Counted from the first letter of the stretch, positions 34,905 through 43,964 are shown. The stretch is DNA of 64,000 nt from Prosthecobacter sp. (GCF_020439865.1 NZ_JAGRPF010000079.1:1-64000); one strand, 5' to 3'. Translations and numbers: made by a program. Notes: generated by a model not told the origin, from the sequence alone.

Positions 34905-34956
34905 GTAGTACCGGCTTTAGCCGGTCTGATTCCGGCTGAAGCCGGGACTACGGAAC
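34905..34956. repeat. CCGGC...GCCGG dispersed repeat, copy 1
   Basis: GTAGTACCGGCTTTAGCCGG, a 7-base spacer, then CCGGCTGAAGCCGGGACTAC and GGAAC. It contains two short stem-loops (CCGGC/GCCGG), the whole being an imperfect inverted repeat. A related copy is at 37752-37776. It sits between the tail-to-tail FHA/Sel1 and triple-module genes. Confidence 0.75.
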
Positions 34957-34972
34957 AGCGATGGGTGTGTTC

Positions 34973-37678
34973 CTATTCTCCGACTCGCAGGATGTCGCAG
35001 GTGATGAAGACGGCCTGGAGGATGTCTTCCGTTTCGAATTCAGGCCTGCCCATGGGCTTGTAGAGGGAGAGCAGACGGGCGGTGCCGTCGGGCATGGTGA
35101 TGCACGTCGTGGTCTTGGCGATGAAGTAATCCGTGAGCGGGAACTCCAGGCGGCGGCCTTGGGTGTCGATGACGAACTCGCGATGCTCCAAGGGTGGAGC
35201 GGTATGAAACTCAGGAGCGAGTGTGACTTCGATGGTGACGCCGTCTGCACCTACGGTGGGTTCGAGTTCGACGCGGAATCCAACCTCACGCATTTCCTGC
35301 TCGAATCGGGGGACTCCTTTGTCGTTCACGCTGATTTCACTCAGTGCGATGTGTTCATTGGCCTGTGTGGAAGTGGCGCGGGTGCCGGACTTGGTTTCAA
35401 TGCGTGCGGTGTTGAGATGCTGCACGGTTCCGGCCTTCACGGCGGCAAGCAGTTCATCGAGTTCGGCGCGATGATTGCTCTTCGCAGCGGCTTGGGCCGT
35501 GAGACGGCGCAGCAACGGGCCGGGGCCTTGGAGGACATGGGCCGTGAAGGAGGTGTTGAGCGGGCGATAACGATCGTCCAAGTTTTCGAGATACTGCGCC
35601 ACTTTATCGAGGTTTTCGGAAGTGTTGCGGACGATGATCTGGCTGGTGGCAGGACCGTAGCTAACAGAAGCTCCTTCAGGAAATGAGATACCAGCGTCTT
35701 CAAAAACTTGTTTGGCGCTCTTTGTGGAACCCGCTTCTGGTTTCATCAAGTCTTCCATCACCAGTGGATCTACACGAAAGGCGCGGGTGAACTGTTCGTC
35801 GGTGTGAGGGCTCGGCGATATGAGAGGGCGTGGTTTTTCAGGAGCCGACGTGACTCTCTTTGCCACGTGCGGCACGACATCACATTTCAAAAACGTGGCC
35901 CAGAGCACATCGGCGTCGCCGCGACCGGTGGGTTTGTTGAGTGAGATCAATTTCGTTCCACCTTTCGTCACGCTAATGCCGGTGATGGTTTTGGTGAGAT
36001 GGAAATCGACGGCTGGCATCTCGAAGGCCTTGTTTGAGGCAGGATCTCGGAAGTGATCGTGACGTGTTTCCGGCAGAGCCGTATGCAGTTCGTTGTCCAG
36101 GGCGATCTCCACCGTGAGTCCATCGGCCCGGACGACAGGTTCGATTTGAAGGATGGATCCGACCGGACGCATCTCAAAAGCCAGATGAGGCTGGCCTTTG
36201 TCATCGGTACCGAATTCAGACACATAAACGTGTTCGCGTTGGGATTCATGTGAGGCACGCATGCCGGATTTGGTTTCGAGGAAGATGGAGTCGATGAAAG
36301 TGGCATCGCCACGAGCCATCGCGTCTTCCACAGCTGCCAGCATGGCAGCGTCATCGGCTGATGCGACGATCTGGCGCGTGAGGTTCCGCAGGAAAGCGGC
36401 AGGTGCCTGAAGCGTGTGCAACGTGAACGCGACCGTCCTGGGGCATAGACGGAGACATTCATCGATCAGGGCGGCGATGCGCTCAATGTTGTCGGGAGTG
36501 TTGATGATTTGAAGGAGGCCGTGGGTGTGTCTGGCAGAGGCTCCTTTGACCGGCGTGATGCCGTTGGCTTCGAACCACGCCTGCACTGGCTGAGGCTGTT
36601 CCATGAACGATTCAAACAAACCGTCGGGCACGTTGAATGCGGCGGCCTTCAGTCCGGAAGGTGTTTGCGCGACCGGCGCGGTCGCTGCTGCAGGAGAGGG
36701 CAGGCTTTCGACCCGGCGCACGGTGAGGGTGACAAATGCGGCCCACAGAGTGTCTTCGCTCTGTTTGGGCGTGCCCACGGCCTTGGTAATGCCGACGAGT
36801 TTGGTGCTGCCGCTGGTGCTCGTGAATGCGGTGGTGAAATGGGCGCAGTGAATCTCGGTGGTGGGAAACTCGGCGGTGCTGCCGGTGATGGGCTCGGTGA
36901 GGCTGAACTGACGTTCCGCCGGAGGGGCGGGGTGAACTTCCAAACTGAGGGTGGAATCGATGGTGACGCCATCCGCGCCGAGGGTCGGCTCATATTCCAG
37001 ATGCAGGCCGATCGGGCGCATTTCCTGGACGGCGGATGAACGGCTCTTCGCATCCATTTCGAGGGCGGAGACATAGACGTGCTCGCGCACGGCATTGGTG
37101 ATGGCGCGGGTGCCGGACTTGGTTTCGAGGAAGGCATCTCCGACGACGCGAACGTTGGAGCCGGGTTTTTTCGCGTGGCCGAGCAGCGTGGCGAGTTCTT
37201 TGGAGGCGTCTGTCGTGTGCGACGCGGCGGCATTGGCCTGACGGATGATTTCACCAGGACCTTCGATGACGGTGACAATGCAGGCGATGGTGCACGGCGA
37301 GTCCAGTGAGAGAACCTTAACGTAAGCTTCAACGAGGTCGAGATTGGCCTGGGTATTGGTGATGGAAAGCAGGCCGGTGGTGGGATCGAATGTCGCACTG
37401 GTTCCTTTCGGGAAGGTGATTCCCTGGGCTTCGAGAATCGCTTTGGCGGTGGCCCGGGGGGAGACGGAGTCATCAGGGGCGGTTGGTGTAACACCTGCAG
37501 CAAAAGGATCGGCTGCTGCGGCAGCCCCTGCATCACCTCCCTTGGGGCTGCCTCCCACCGGCAAAAGGTCGGAAGGGATTTTGAAGACTCGTGTGGTGAG
37601 TTGCGGTTTCTCCGCCTGCACCACCGTGTTTAACACAAACGCAAGGAGCAGAAGGAGACTGCGGGCATGAAGCGACAT
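34973..37678 (-). CDS. Secreted protein with three secretin-related modules, no barrel-end motif
   Basis: The 901-residue exported protein (signal peptide 1-22) consists of three tandem modules at about 27-350, 357-640 and 650-901. Each has a secretin N-domain-like part (AKAILEAQGITFPKG, then SITNTQANLDLVEAYV; module 3 has AKQVFEDAGISFPEG and IIVRNTSENLDKVAQYL). Each then has a core-like part: ETKSGTRA (ETKSGMRA in module 2), EHVYVS, and MRxxG...EPTxGADGxTIxxxLSxE. The same strings occur in the secretin at 46076 (AKQILEAAGITFPEG, TTKSGTRATMEVTREF, EAEPTVGADGNTIELSLSPE). The final secretin barrel signature IPLLGDLPFVGRLF is absent. Function unknown; inferred to be a periplasmic secretin-like ring or accessory. 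Confidence 0.8.
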   Translation of the reverse strand: MSLHARSLLLLLAFVLNTVVQAEKPQLTTRVFKIPSDLLPVGGSPKGGDAGAAAAADPFAAGVTPTAPDDSVSPRATAKAILEAQGITFPKGTSATFDPTTGLLSITNTQANLDLVEAYVKVLSLDSPCTIACIVTVIEGPGEIIRQANAAASHTTDASKELATLLGHAKKPGSNVRVVGDAFLETKSGTRAITNAVREHVYVSALEMDAKSRSSAVQEMRPIGLHLEYEPTLGADGVTIDSTLSLEVHPAPPAERQFSLTEPITGSTAEFPTTEIHCAHFTTAFTSTSGSTKLVGITKAVGTPKQSEDTLWAAFVTLTVRRVESLPSPAAATAPVAQTPSGLKAAAFNVPDGLFESFMEQPQPVQAWFEANGITPVKGASARHTHGLLQIINTPDNIERIAALIDECLRLCPRTVAFTLHTLQAPAAFLRNLTRQIVASADDAAMLAAVEDAMARGDATFIDSIFLETKSGMRASHESQREHVYVSEFGTDDKGQPHLAFEMRPVGSILQIEPVVRADGLTVEIALDNELHTALPETRHDHFRDPASNKAFEMPAVDFHLTKTITGISVTKGGTKLISLNKPTGRGDADVLWATFLKCDVVPHVAKRVTSAPEKPRPLISPSPHTDEQFTRAFRVDPLVMEDLMKPEAGSTKSAKQVFEDAGISFPEGASVSYGPATSQIIVRNTSENLDKVAQYLENLDDRYRPLNTSFTAHVLQGPGPLLRRLTAQAAAKSNHRAELDELLAAVKAGTVQHLNTARIETKSGTRATSTQANEHIALSEISVNDKGVPRFEQEMREVGFRVELEPTVGADGVTIEVTLAPEFHTAPPLEHREFVIDTQGRRLEFPLTDYFIAKTTTCITMPDGTARLLSLYKPMGRPEFETEDILQAVFITCDILRVGE

Positions 37679-37751
37679 GCCGGTGAGACTACCGGAGGCG
37701 ATGGTCGCGTGTCGAGAGCGATGTGGAGCGCGGCTTTTGTCAGCGCACTTG

Positions 37752-37776
37752 ACCGGCTGAAGCCGGTACTACGGAA
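37752..37776. repeat. CCGGC...GCCGG dispersed repeat, copy 2 (partial)
   Basis: ACCGGCTGAAGCCGGTACTA followed by CGGAAC matches the right half of the copy at 34905-34956, including the CTACGGAAC tail. It lies between the triple-module gene and the alpha-toroid gene. Confidence 0.7.
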
Positions 37777-37789
37777 CCGCCCAGGGGAC

Positions 37790-38953
37790 TTAGAGCGTCT
37801 GATGGATGCGGCCGAGGGCCATGAGGATGTAGCTGGTGACGAGGACGGGATCGCTTTCCATCCAGCGGCCTTCGGTGTTGGCCCAGGAGCCGTCGCCTTT
37901 TTGGAGGCTGAGGAGCTTTTCGGTGATGTCTTTGCGCCAGTCGATGAGCTTGCCGTCTTTCGTTTTGATGAAGTCGATCTTGGCGATGCTGAGGGCTTTG
38001 CTCATCGTCTGGTAGTAGTAGTAAAGACCGGCGGCACCGAGGCCGGGGTTTTCGTCGGCGCTGTAGTGTTTCTCCAGCCATTCAATGACGGCTTTGACAC
38101 GCGGGTCGTCTTTTTCCAAGCCGGCGTAGATGAAGCTGAGGAGTCCGGCGTAGCTGATGCTGCCGTAGCTGCGAAGAGCGATGCTGCCGTCAGGGTTTTC
38201 AACTTTGGCGCCGCGGGTTTCGGTGGGGTTGTAGATGAAGCCGCCGGCGTCGTCGGGATCTTTGCTGACCCAGCCTGCCTTGTTGCTCTCGGGGCGGTTC
38301 TGGCAGCGCTGAATGAAGTCGATGGCGGCGCTGATGTTCAGTTGCGGCTCGTTTTTGGCGGCGTCGCCTTTGTCGGCGAGGAGGGCCTGGGAATAGTAGA
38401 GCGCTTCGAGGGCGAAGGTCATGTTCGAAAGGTCGGCGTGCATGCCTTTGTCATCGCCATAGCCGATGCCGCCGTCGAGCGGGTTGTCCTGCTTGCCCTT
38501 TTCGTCGAGGTCGAGCTGGTTGTGGACGAGGTAGCGTCGTGCCTTGAGCATGACCTCTTCGTTTTCAGGCTTGGGATTGAGCATGAGCGCGGTCAGGGCG
38601 AGCGCGGTGTTGTAGTTGCCGCGTGCCTTGACGTAGATCCCGCCGTCCGGCTTGGCATTGCTGATGAGGAACTTCGTGGCCTTCTCGACTTCGGCAGGCA
38701 CGGGGTCGCCGGGTTTGCGGTTGGGATCGAGCATGAAGCTGATGATGCCGAGTCCGGTCATGGCGACGGGTTCGGCCTCACCCCACTGACCGGTCTGCGG
38801 GTTTTGCTTCGAGCGGAGAAAGTTGAGACCGCGTTCAACGCCGAGACGCAGCTCCTGTTTGAGGGAAGCATTGCGGTCTGGCTGGGTGGTGGCCTGGGAG
38901 AAGGCGGAGGCGGTGCCAAGCGCCAGGGTGAGAAGAAGGGTTGGGATTTTCAT
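37790..38953 (-). CDS. Exported alpha-toroid (terpenoid-cyclase/prenyltransferase-like) repeat protein
   Basis: The 387-residue protein has a signal peptide (1-19, LLLTLALGTASAFSQA) and repeated helix pairs with QxxDGxW-type elements: KQNPQTGQWGEAEPVAMTGL, NAKPDGGIYVKARGNYNTALAL, LDGGIGYGDDKGM, YGSISYAGLLSFIYAGL and LQKGDGSWANTEGRW. This is the alpha/alpha-barrel seen in squalene cyclases and alpha-2-macroglobulins. The catalytic DxDD of true cyclases is absent, so it is more likely a binding or scaffold protein. It is minus-strand, 45 bases after the YdjY-domain gene. Confidence 0.8.
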   Translation of the reverse strand: MKIPTLLLTLALGTASAFSQATTQPDRNASLKQELRLGVERGLNFLRSKQNPQTGQWGEAEPVAMTGLGIISFMLDPNRKPGDPVPAEVEKATKFLISNAKPDGGIYVKARGNYNTALALTALMLNPKPENEEVMLKARRYLVHNQLDLDEKGKQDNPLDGGIGYGDDKGMHADLSNMTFALEALYYSQALLADKGDAAKNEPQLNISAAIDFIQRCQNRPESNKAGWVSKDPDDAGGFIYNPTETRGAKVENPDGSIALRSYGSISYAGLLSFIYAGLEKDDPRVKAVIEWLEKHYSADENPGLGAAGLYYYYQTMSKALSIAKIDFIKTKDGKLIDWRKDITEKLLSLQKGDGSWANTEGRWMESDPVLVTSYILMALGRIHQTL

Positions 38954-38998
38954 GGTCGGTGGAGTTCCAAGTTTCAGGTTTAAAGTTTCAAGTGGGCG

Positions 38999-39742
38999 CT
39001 ACTTCGCGGGAGTGATGATAAGCGTGACCTGTGTCTCTTCCGCCGGGATGTTGGAGGGCATGCTGATCCAGAGATCGTCGCGATGGTTGCCCTTGGCAGG
39101 GGAGTTGATCATGGCGCTGAGATCCACATAGGTGGAAATGATGGATCCGGTCTGTTCGGCGACGAAGCCGGTCTCGTCGATTTGAGAGCCGTTGAAGATC
39201 CAGGTGTCGAGGTCGTCGGGTGTTTTGCGTTTGTCGATGTCCTGAATGAAGTCGGAGAGCGGGACGCGTTTCACTTTGTCGCCGTCCTTCCATTCGACGT
39301 GGATGGCGAGGCGGTTGGCGCCGGGGGTTTTGGGCTCGGTGTCTTTGGCCCGGTAGGGGCGCTCTTCTTTGGGATCGAGCTTGTCGAGAATGCCAAGGGT
39401 GGCAGGCTGATAATTGGCAAGGAGCAGGGCGAGCTGAATCTGGATGGGACGAACGGCAGTCTGCAGGATCGTTTCGTGGAGCTTTTCACCGGTGTCGTTG
39501 CACAGGGCGTATTCGATCGGCAGCTTTTGATGCAGGATGTTGCACGGGATGCGCACTTCGCGTGTGGCGGCGGTGATCTGGATGCCGTTGAGATCAAACA
39601 CGCCAGGCGAGACTTGTTTGAGCAGTTTCTGCGCGGCTTCGAGCTGCTCCTTGGCGTCCGGTTTGGGTGCGGCGGCTTCCTGGGCCCTCAAGAAGGGGAG
39701 GGTGAGGAGAGTCAGGAGGATGGTGGCAAACGGGCGTACCAT
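38999..39742 (-). CDS. YdjY-domain exported protein
   Basis: The 247-residue protein has a signal peptide (LLTLLTLPFLRAQ), a Lys/Glu linker, and a domain matching the YdjY pattern: GVFDLNGIQITAATREVRIPC, IEYALCNDTGEKLHETILQTAVRPIQIQLALLLAN. The function of YdjY-domain proteins is unknown; many are lipoproteins or exported in PVC bacteria. The start is placed at ATG 39742 in front of the signal peptide. It precedes the alpha-toroid gene in the same orientation. Confidence 0.75.
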   Translation of the reverse strand: MVRPFATILLTLLTLPFLRAQEAAAPKPDAKEQLEAAQKLLKQVSPGVFDLNGIQITAATREVRIPCNILHQKLPIEYALCNDTGEKLHETILQTAVRPIQIQLALLLANYQPATLGILDKLDPKEERPYRAKDTEPKTPGANRLAIHVEWKDGDKVKRVPLSDFIQDIDKRKTPDDLDTWIFNGSQIDETGFVAEQTGSIISTYVDLSAMINSPAKGNHRDDLWISMPSNIPAEETQVTLIITPAK

Positions 39743-39900
39743 GGCAGAGTGAAGATTACGACGGTGGCAGAGGGCGGCAATCACGGAGATTGAGGCAGGG
39801 GAACGGTGGGTGGTTTTTGTCCGCAGACCGCCGGAAATGGGCGGTTTTTATGCGCACACCTGAATTGAGAGGGGGGTGCCTGATCAGGAGCCGGGTGCCA

Positions 39901-41007
39901 TTACAGCCGCGGCAGCTTGTAGGTGCCGACGCGGAGGGATTGTTCGACGTTTTTCGGAACGACGGCCACCGGCTGGATCTCGTACGCAGGCTCGGGCTTA
40001 AAGGTCTTGTCGGCACGGAGTTTGACGACGATTTGCAAGGCGAGATCGACCAAGGCGGGACGGACGATGGTGGCGTCGATCTCCCCTTCGCGGACGAGTT
40101 CCATGCCCTTCTTCTGGCCGGAAATTCCGTCGGTGCCGATGATAAAGATGCTCTCACGCTGCCCTGCGGCTTCAGCGGCTTTCGCCGCACCGACCGCGAT
40201 GGCGTCGTTGTGTGCGTAGATTACGTCGAAGTTTTTCTGAAGACGAAACGCCTCGGCCGTGCGCTGCGTCGCTGCCTCTGCGCTCCAGTCGGCCGGAGTA
40301 TCATGGACAAGAATGACGCCGGGCTGGGTGCGCAGGCCCTCGCTGAAACCCTCGGCCATTTCAGCGGAGTCGTGGTCGTCAGCGGCACCTCGCAACTGAA
40401 CAACACGTCCTTTGACTTCGGGTTGGCTTTCTTCCGTCGCTTTGCGCTTGAGGGCCTCGATCACGGTGTCGGCGGCCATGCGTCCGAGAAGACGTTGGTC
40501 GCTGTAAACGATGCTGGCACAGCCCTCTTTGAGCATGCGCTTGTCCAAACCGATGACGATGACACCGGCGGTTTGAGCTTCGACGATCAGGGCGGCGAGC
40601 GCCGGGGGATCGATAGGTTCGACGATGATGGCTGCGGGCTTGGCAGCGATGGCCTGGCGAAACTGCTCGATCTGCTGCGCGCTGCTGCCTGCGGCATCTT
40701 TGGTGGTGAGCATGTAGCCTGCCTGTCTGCCGACCAGCATGGCGAGGCCGTTGCGCTGGAATTCATGCATGGGCACTCGGACATCCGGCACGAGCAGAAT
40801 GATCTCGGCCCTTACGTCGTTGGTGACTGGGCCGGGGGCTTTCGTCAGGGGCGGGGCAGGCGGGGTGTCGTTCGGTGTCTTGGCCGGCGCCTGGTTGTTC
40901 TTTTTTTCGAGTTCAGCAACTTCTGATTCGACGTCCGAGGAAGGTCCGCAGGCGGGCAGGACAATGGAGAAGAGAAACAGGATGGCGAGTCGGGTGCAGG
41001 TGAGCAT
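39901..41007 (-). CDS. Sugar-type ABC substrate-binding lipoprotein, no transporter nearby
   Basis: The 368-residue lipoprotein has a lipobox (LPAC, then GPSSD) after a short hydrophobic stretch. After a Pro/Lys linker it has a periplasmic binding-protein fold of the ribose/galactose type (DAAGSSAQQIEQFRQAIAAKPAAIIVEPID, VIVIGLDKRM, VVQLRGAADDHDSAEMAEGF, DVIYAHNDAIAVGAAKAAE, FIIGTDGIS, GEIDATIVRPA). Ligand could be a sugar or autoinducer-2. No ATPase or permease is in the window, so the protein is orphan here and may act with a distant transporter or as a chemoreceptor partner. Confidence 0.88.
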   Translation of the reverse strand: MLTCTRLAILFLFSIVLPACGPSSDVESEVAELEKKNNQAPAKTPNDTPPAPPLTKAPGPVTNDVRAEIILLVPDVRVPMHEFQRNGLAMLVGRQAGYMLTTKDAAGSSAQQIEQFRQAIAAKPAAIIVEPIDPPALAALIVEAQTAGVIVIGLDKRMLKEGCASIVYSDQRLLGRMAADTVIEALKRKATEESQPEVKGRVVQLRGAADDHDSAEMAEGFSEGLRTQPGVILVHDTPADWSAEAATQRTAEAFRLQKNFDVIYAHNDAIAVGAAKAAEAAGQRESIFIIGTDGISGQKKGMELVREGEIDATIVRPALVDLALQIVVKLRADKTFKPEPAYEIQPVAVVPKNVEQSLRVGTYKLPRL

Positions 41008-41187
41008 GGTGGAGGGCCAGTTTACGTGGTAAAAGCCTTGTCGCACAAGCTCGAGATGATTTCGGGGGTGTCACATGGTCTTTTGCTTCAACCATCATGG
41101 GCTCGCCTCGCGATTCCGCCCGTTCTCCAACGAACGCCTTCTCAATTTGCAATTAAAAGAAGACTGAAAAGAAGTCTGCCGATGTGA

Positions 41188-41471
41188 CGGAACCTGCCGG
41201 CTTTCCTTTCTGTAAGTGACCATCACGAACCGGTGAACATTGGCAATCCGACCGAGATGACGTTGATGGACTTGCCCAAGGCCAATCTTAAGATCACCGG
41301 CAGCAAATCCCAAATCGAACTTTGCGACCGCCTGCGGACGATCCGAAAGCACGTCAACCCGACATCACGCTGGCGCGAGAACCTTTGGATTGGGAACCCA
41401 AAGTGTCCTTCGAAGACGGATTTTCACGCATGGTGGAGTATTTTCGCGACTTTCTGAGAATCCCTGCTTGA
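41188..41471 (+). pseudogene. Frameshifted 3' remnant of a UDP-glucuronate decarboxylase-like (SDR) gene
   Basis: Translation gives FLSVSDHHEPVNIGNPTEMT in one frame up to about 41325. After a single-base shift it continues in the next frame as [37 protein letters not shown], ending at a stop at 41469-41471. This is the conserved C-terminal part of UDP-glucuronic acid decarboxylase (UXS) and related extended SDRs. The N-terminal two thirds (NAD-binding part) is missing. No open frame covers it all. The segment 41008-41187 upstream shows nothing recognisable. Confidence 0.75.
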
Positions 41472-41528
41472 TGCGCAGGGTGTTTTGCTGATAAAACCCT
41501 AAATTAACAAGAACAACCGAAAGCATTC

Positions 41529-42161
41529 ATGAAACTCCTCACAACGGCCTTTGCATTCCTCGTCCTCGCTACGGCGTCCCATGCCCAGGCTCCTGCAGTT
41601 CAGGAAACTTTGCCTGCGATCAAGGTGGACATCAAGCGTGTGACGGTCGCTGAGCAGCCGACCCCGCAGTTTTCAGCCGGCAATGTGCGGGAGAAGCGTT
41701 GGCGGCCAAAAAACTGGGTAGAGGTGGACATCGAGTTCGATGTCAAACTCCCCGTCAGTGCAGGCGGTAACAAAGGAACGTATGATTCGCTCCAAATGGC
41801 CATCTATGTGGCGCTACAACACACGACGACAGATGGCAAATTTGAGGTTGTCGAAGGAACTTTGGATCTTGTCAGCATACCCGCTGGTGAGAATCATGCC
41901 CTTGCTTATATCTCGCCTGCTACGATGAAGTCCGTTTTTCAAAAGGATGTGGTGACTGTTTCATCTGATGTCAAAGGATGGGGGGTTGAGGTCTTTGCCG
42001 AGGGTAAGCGCATCGCAGGTGACACAAATCTGGGCAAAGGACCTTGGTGGGAGGAGAAGAAGGACAGTTTTGCCTTTTTACAGGGCATGCTTTTGAGCAA
42101 GGCGCAGACCCCGTTTAGCATTTTGTGGGGTGACTACGATGTGCCGGTCAAGGCGAAGTAA
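41529..42161 (+). CDS. Exported protein, candidate Amuc_1102-like component
   Basis: The 210-residue protein starts with a signal peptide (MKLLTTAFAFLVLATASHAQ). The rest has the look of an immunoglobulin-like beta-sandwich (KVDIKRVTV, WRPKNWVEVDIEFDVKL, MAIYVALQHTT, then GWGVEVFAEGKRIA). Its position, 52 bases before the PilM gene, and its size match Amuc_1102 of Akkermansia, which is the outermost gene of the equivalent locus. The sequence lacks Cys and a pilin-like N-terminal methylation motif. The assignment is by synteny. Confidence 0.7.
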   Translation: MKLLTTAFAFLVLATASHAQAPAVQETLPAIKVDIKRVTVAEQPTPQFSAGNVREKRWRPKNWVEVDIEFDVKLPVSAGGNKGTYDSLQMAIYVALQHTTTDGKFEVVEGTLDLVSIPAGENHALAYISPATMKSVFQKDVVTVSSDVKGWGVEVFAEGKRIAGDTNLGKGPWWEEKKDSFAFLQGMLLSKAQTPFSILWGDYDVPVKAK

Positions 42162-42213
42162 CAAGCGCCCGAGAAATCCATCCCCGGCAGATCACGCGTA
42201 GAAACATTTCAGC

Positions 42214-43959
42214 ATGGCAGATCCAAACAGCATTGCAGTCATCAGTCTCGGCTCCCAACGTGTCAGTGGAGCGGTCTTCGGCAAAACGTCGGGGGGGGAC
42301 CTGATTCTGAAGAAGTATGAGATTGTGGAGATGGATGGCGATCCTTCAGTGGATGTCAGCCGCCTTCCGCAACTCAAGGTGGCGCTCAGCGAACTCGTGG
42401 GAAAACTGCGAATTAAAGGGCAAAAAACATGGTGTGCAGTGCCTGGCCATCCCGTGTTCAGTCGCTTTGTGAAACTTCCTCCGGTGCAAGGGGACAAGTT
42501 GGCCCAGATCGTCGAATTTGAGGCGCGTCAGAATGTTCCGTGGCAGTTGGACGAAGTTTCGTGGGACTACGAAGTGGTCGCCAAATCGGACGTTGGTGAG
42601 GTCGAGGTGGTGCTCGCCGCGATGAAGTGCGAGCCGCTGAACGAGATGTACGAGGAAGTCGTCTCTTGTGGGATCAAGGTGGTGGGTGTCGATGTGGGGC
42701 CTCTCGTGCTCTACAACGCGTTCCGTTACAGCTATCCCGATGTCGATGAGCCCGCTTTGGTTGTGGACCTGGGAGCTCGTTCGACCAACTTGGTGTTTGT
42801 CGATGGAGATCGCTTTTTTACCCGCAATCTGCTCGTCGGAGGTGCGGCGGTCACCAACGCGATTGCCAAGGAGTTCAATGTTCCATTTGCCGAGGCGGAG
42901 CGCCAGAAGCGCTCGCAAGGCTTTGTTGCTCTTGGTGGAGCGGTTGAAGATCATCCGGATGAAGGGGTGAACGCCATGTCCAAGGTGATGCGCAACTCAA
43001 TGACCCGGCTCCATGCCGAAATCATGAGGACGATTACTTTCTATCGCAGCCAGCAGGGTGGCAGTGCTCCGAAAAGGGTCTTCTTGGCCGGCGGCGGGTC
43101 GGCGGCGGGTTACATAGCTGAATTCTTTGCAGAAAAACTGAAACTTCCCGTCGAGTTGTTCAACGGCCTCCGCGGTGTTCAGTTGGATCGTGGTGTGAGC
43201 GCGGAAGCCGCCCAGGTGGATGCTCCGGCACTTGGTGAACTGGCGGGTCTGGCCTTGCGTGGCATGGGCGCTTGCCCGTGTGAAATCGAGCTGGTTCCAG
43301 ATGCTCTGGCCTCTTCGCGTGATGCGGCACGTCGTGCGCCGGCTCTGGTCTTGGCGGGGCTTTGTATCATGGGTGCGCTTGGAGCCTCTCTCTTCTGGTT
43401 TAAAAACGCCACGGTGGCAATTCAAGACCGTGCAGCAGCCATCCAGGTGGAAGGTACTCGTTTGACCAATCTGGCGAATCAAATTCGTCAGTTGGAAGCC
43501 AAGCAAGAGGAGTTGCGCCAGAGGAGCTCGCAGTTGGAGCAGGCGGTAACCGACCGCTCTTGGTGGGTTCGATTGCTCAATGGCCTCAATCAGCAGTTCG
43601 ACAATGACCTCATCTGGTTGACTGTGGTTGAAGTGACCAAAGACGGGAAGCCGCTCACGGCTGCTCTTTGGAGTGGGGGTAACGAGGAGAAAAGAGGGGC
43701 GGCCGCTGCAACGGACCCTAATGCGGCTCCTGTCTATGAACTGCGTCTCCAAGGGTTGTATCGCAGGAACACGGAAGGCGAGCAGAAGGTGGTTTATGAC
43801 TTTGCCGCCAAGGTGGCAAAAATGGACGCCTTCCTCGTGCCAGATTTTGAAACCAAACGTGATCAATACGTGAAAGTTGACAGCGGGGTCGAGGAAGACC
43901 GCTACGCCTACCACTTCGAGATTAAAATGCCTCTGAGCTCTCCTTTGAAATTTCAATAA
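42214..43959 (+). CDS. pilM: PilM-PilN fusion (type IV pilus/secretion inner-membrane assembly)
   Basis: The 581-residue protein has an actin-like PilM part (about 1-365): LSLGSQRVSG-type start, VKLPPVQGDKLAQIVEFEA, VDLGARSTNLVFVDG, VFLAGGGSAAGYIAEF. It is followed by a TM near 375-396 (PALVLAGLCIMGALGASLFW), a coiled coil (IRQLEAKQEELRQRSSQLEQ) and a C-terminal PilN-like domain (WWVRLLNGLNQQF, YELRLQGLYRR). In most type IV systems PilM and PilN are separate. The same fused order is expected in the Akkermansia Amuc_1101 neighbourhood. It likely anchors the alignment complex that ties the secretin to the inner membrane. Confidence 0.85.
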   Translation: MADPNSIAVISLGSQRVSGAVFGKTSGGDLILKKYEIVEMDGDPSVDVSRLPQLKVALSELVGKLRIKGQKTWCAVPGHPVFSRFVKLPPVQGDKLAQIVEFEARQNVPWQLDEVSWDYEVVAKSDVGEVEVVLAAMKCEPLNEMYEEVVSCGIKVVGVDVGPLVLYNAFRYSYPDVDEPALVVDLGARSTNLVFVDGDRFFTRNLLVGGAAVTNAIAKEFNVPFAEAERQKRSQGFVALGGAVEDHPDEGVNAMSKVMRNSMTRLHAEIMRTITFYRSQQGGSAPKRVFLAGGGSAAGYIAEFFAEKLKLPVELFNGLRGVQLDRGVSAEAAQVDAPALGELAGLALRGMGACPCEIELVPDALASSRDAARRAPALVLAGLCIMGALGASLFWFKNATVAIQDRAAAIQVEGTRLTNLANQIRQLEAKQEELRQRSSQLEQAVTDRSWWVRLLNGLNQQFDNDLIWLTVVEVTKDGKPLTAALWSGGNEEKRGAAAATDPNAAPVYELRLQGLYRRNTEGEQKVVYDFAAKVAKMDAFLVPDFETKRDQYVKVDSGVEEDRYAYHFEIKMPLSSPLKFQ

Positions 43960-43964
43960 AGACC

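Noticed and set aside
39827..39850. Hairpin ACCGCC/GGCGGT with T run on the plus strand
   Set aside because: No plus-strand gene ends before it; both flanking genes are on the minus strand, so a terminator function is not supported.
41233..41457. Reading the 74-codon frame as a separate small gene
   Set aside because: It matches UXS only in its first half, after which homology continues in another frame, so it is part of a frameshifted remnant.
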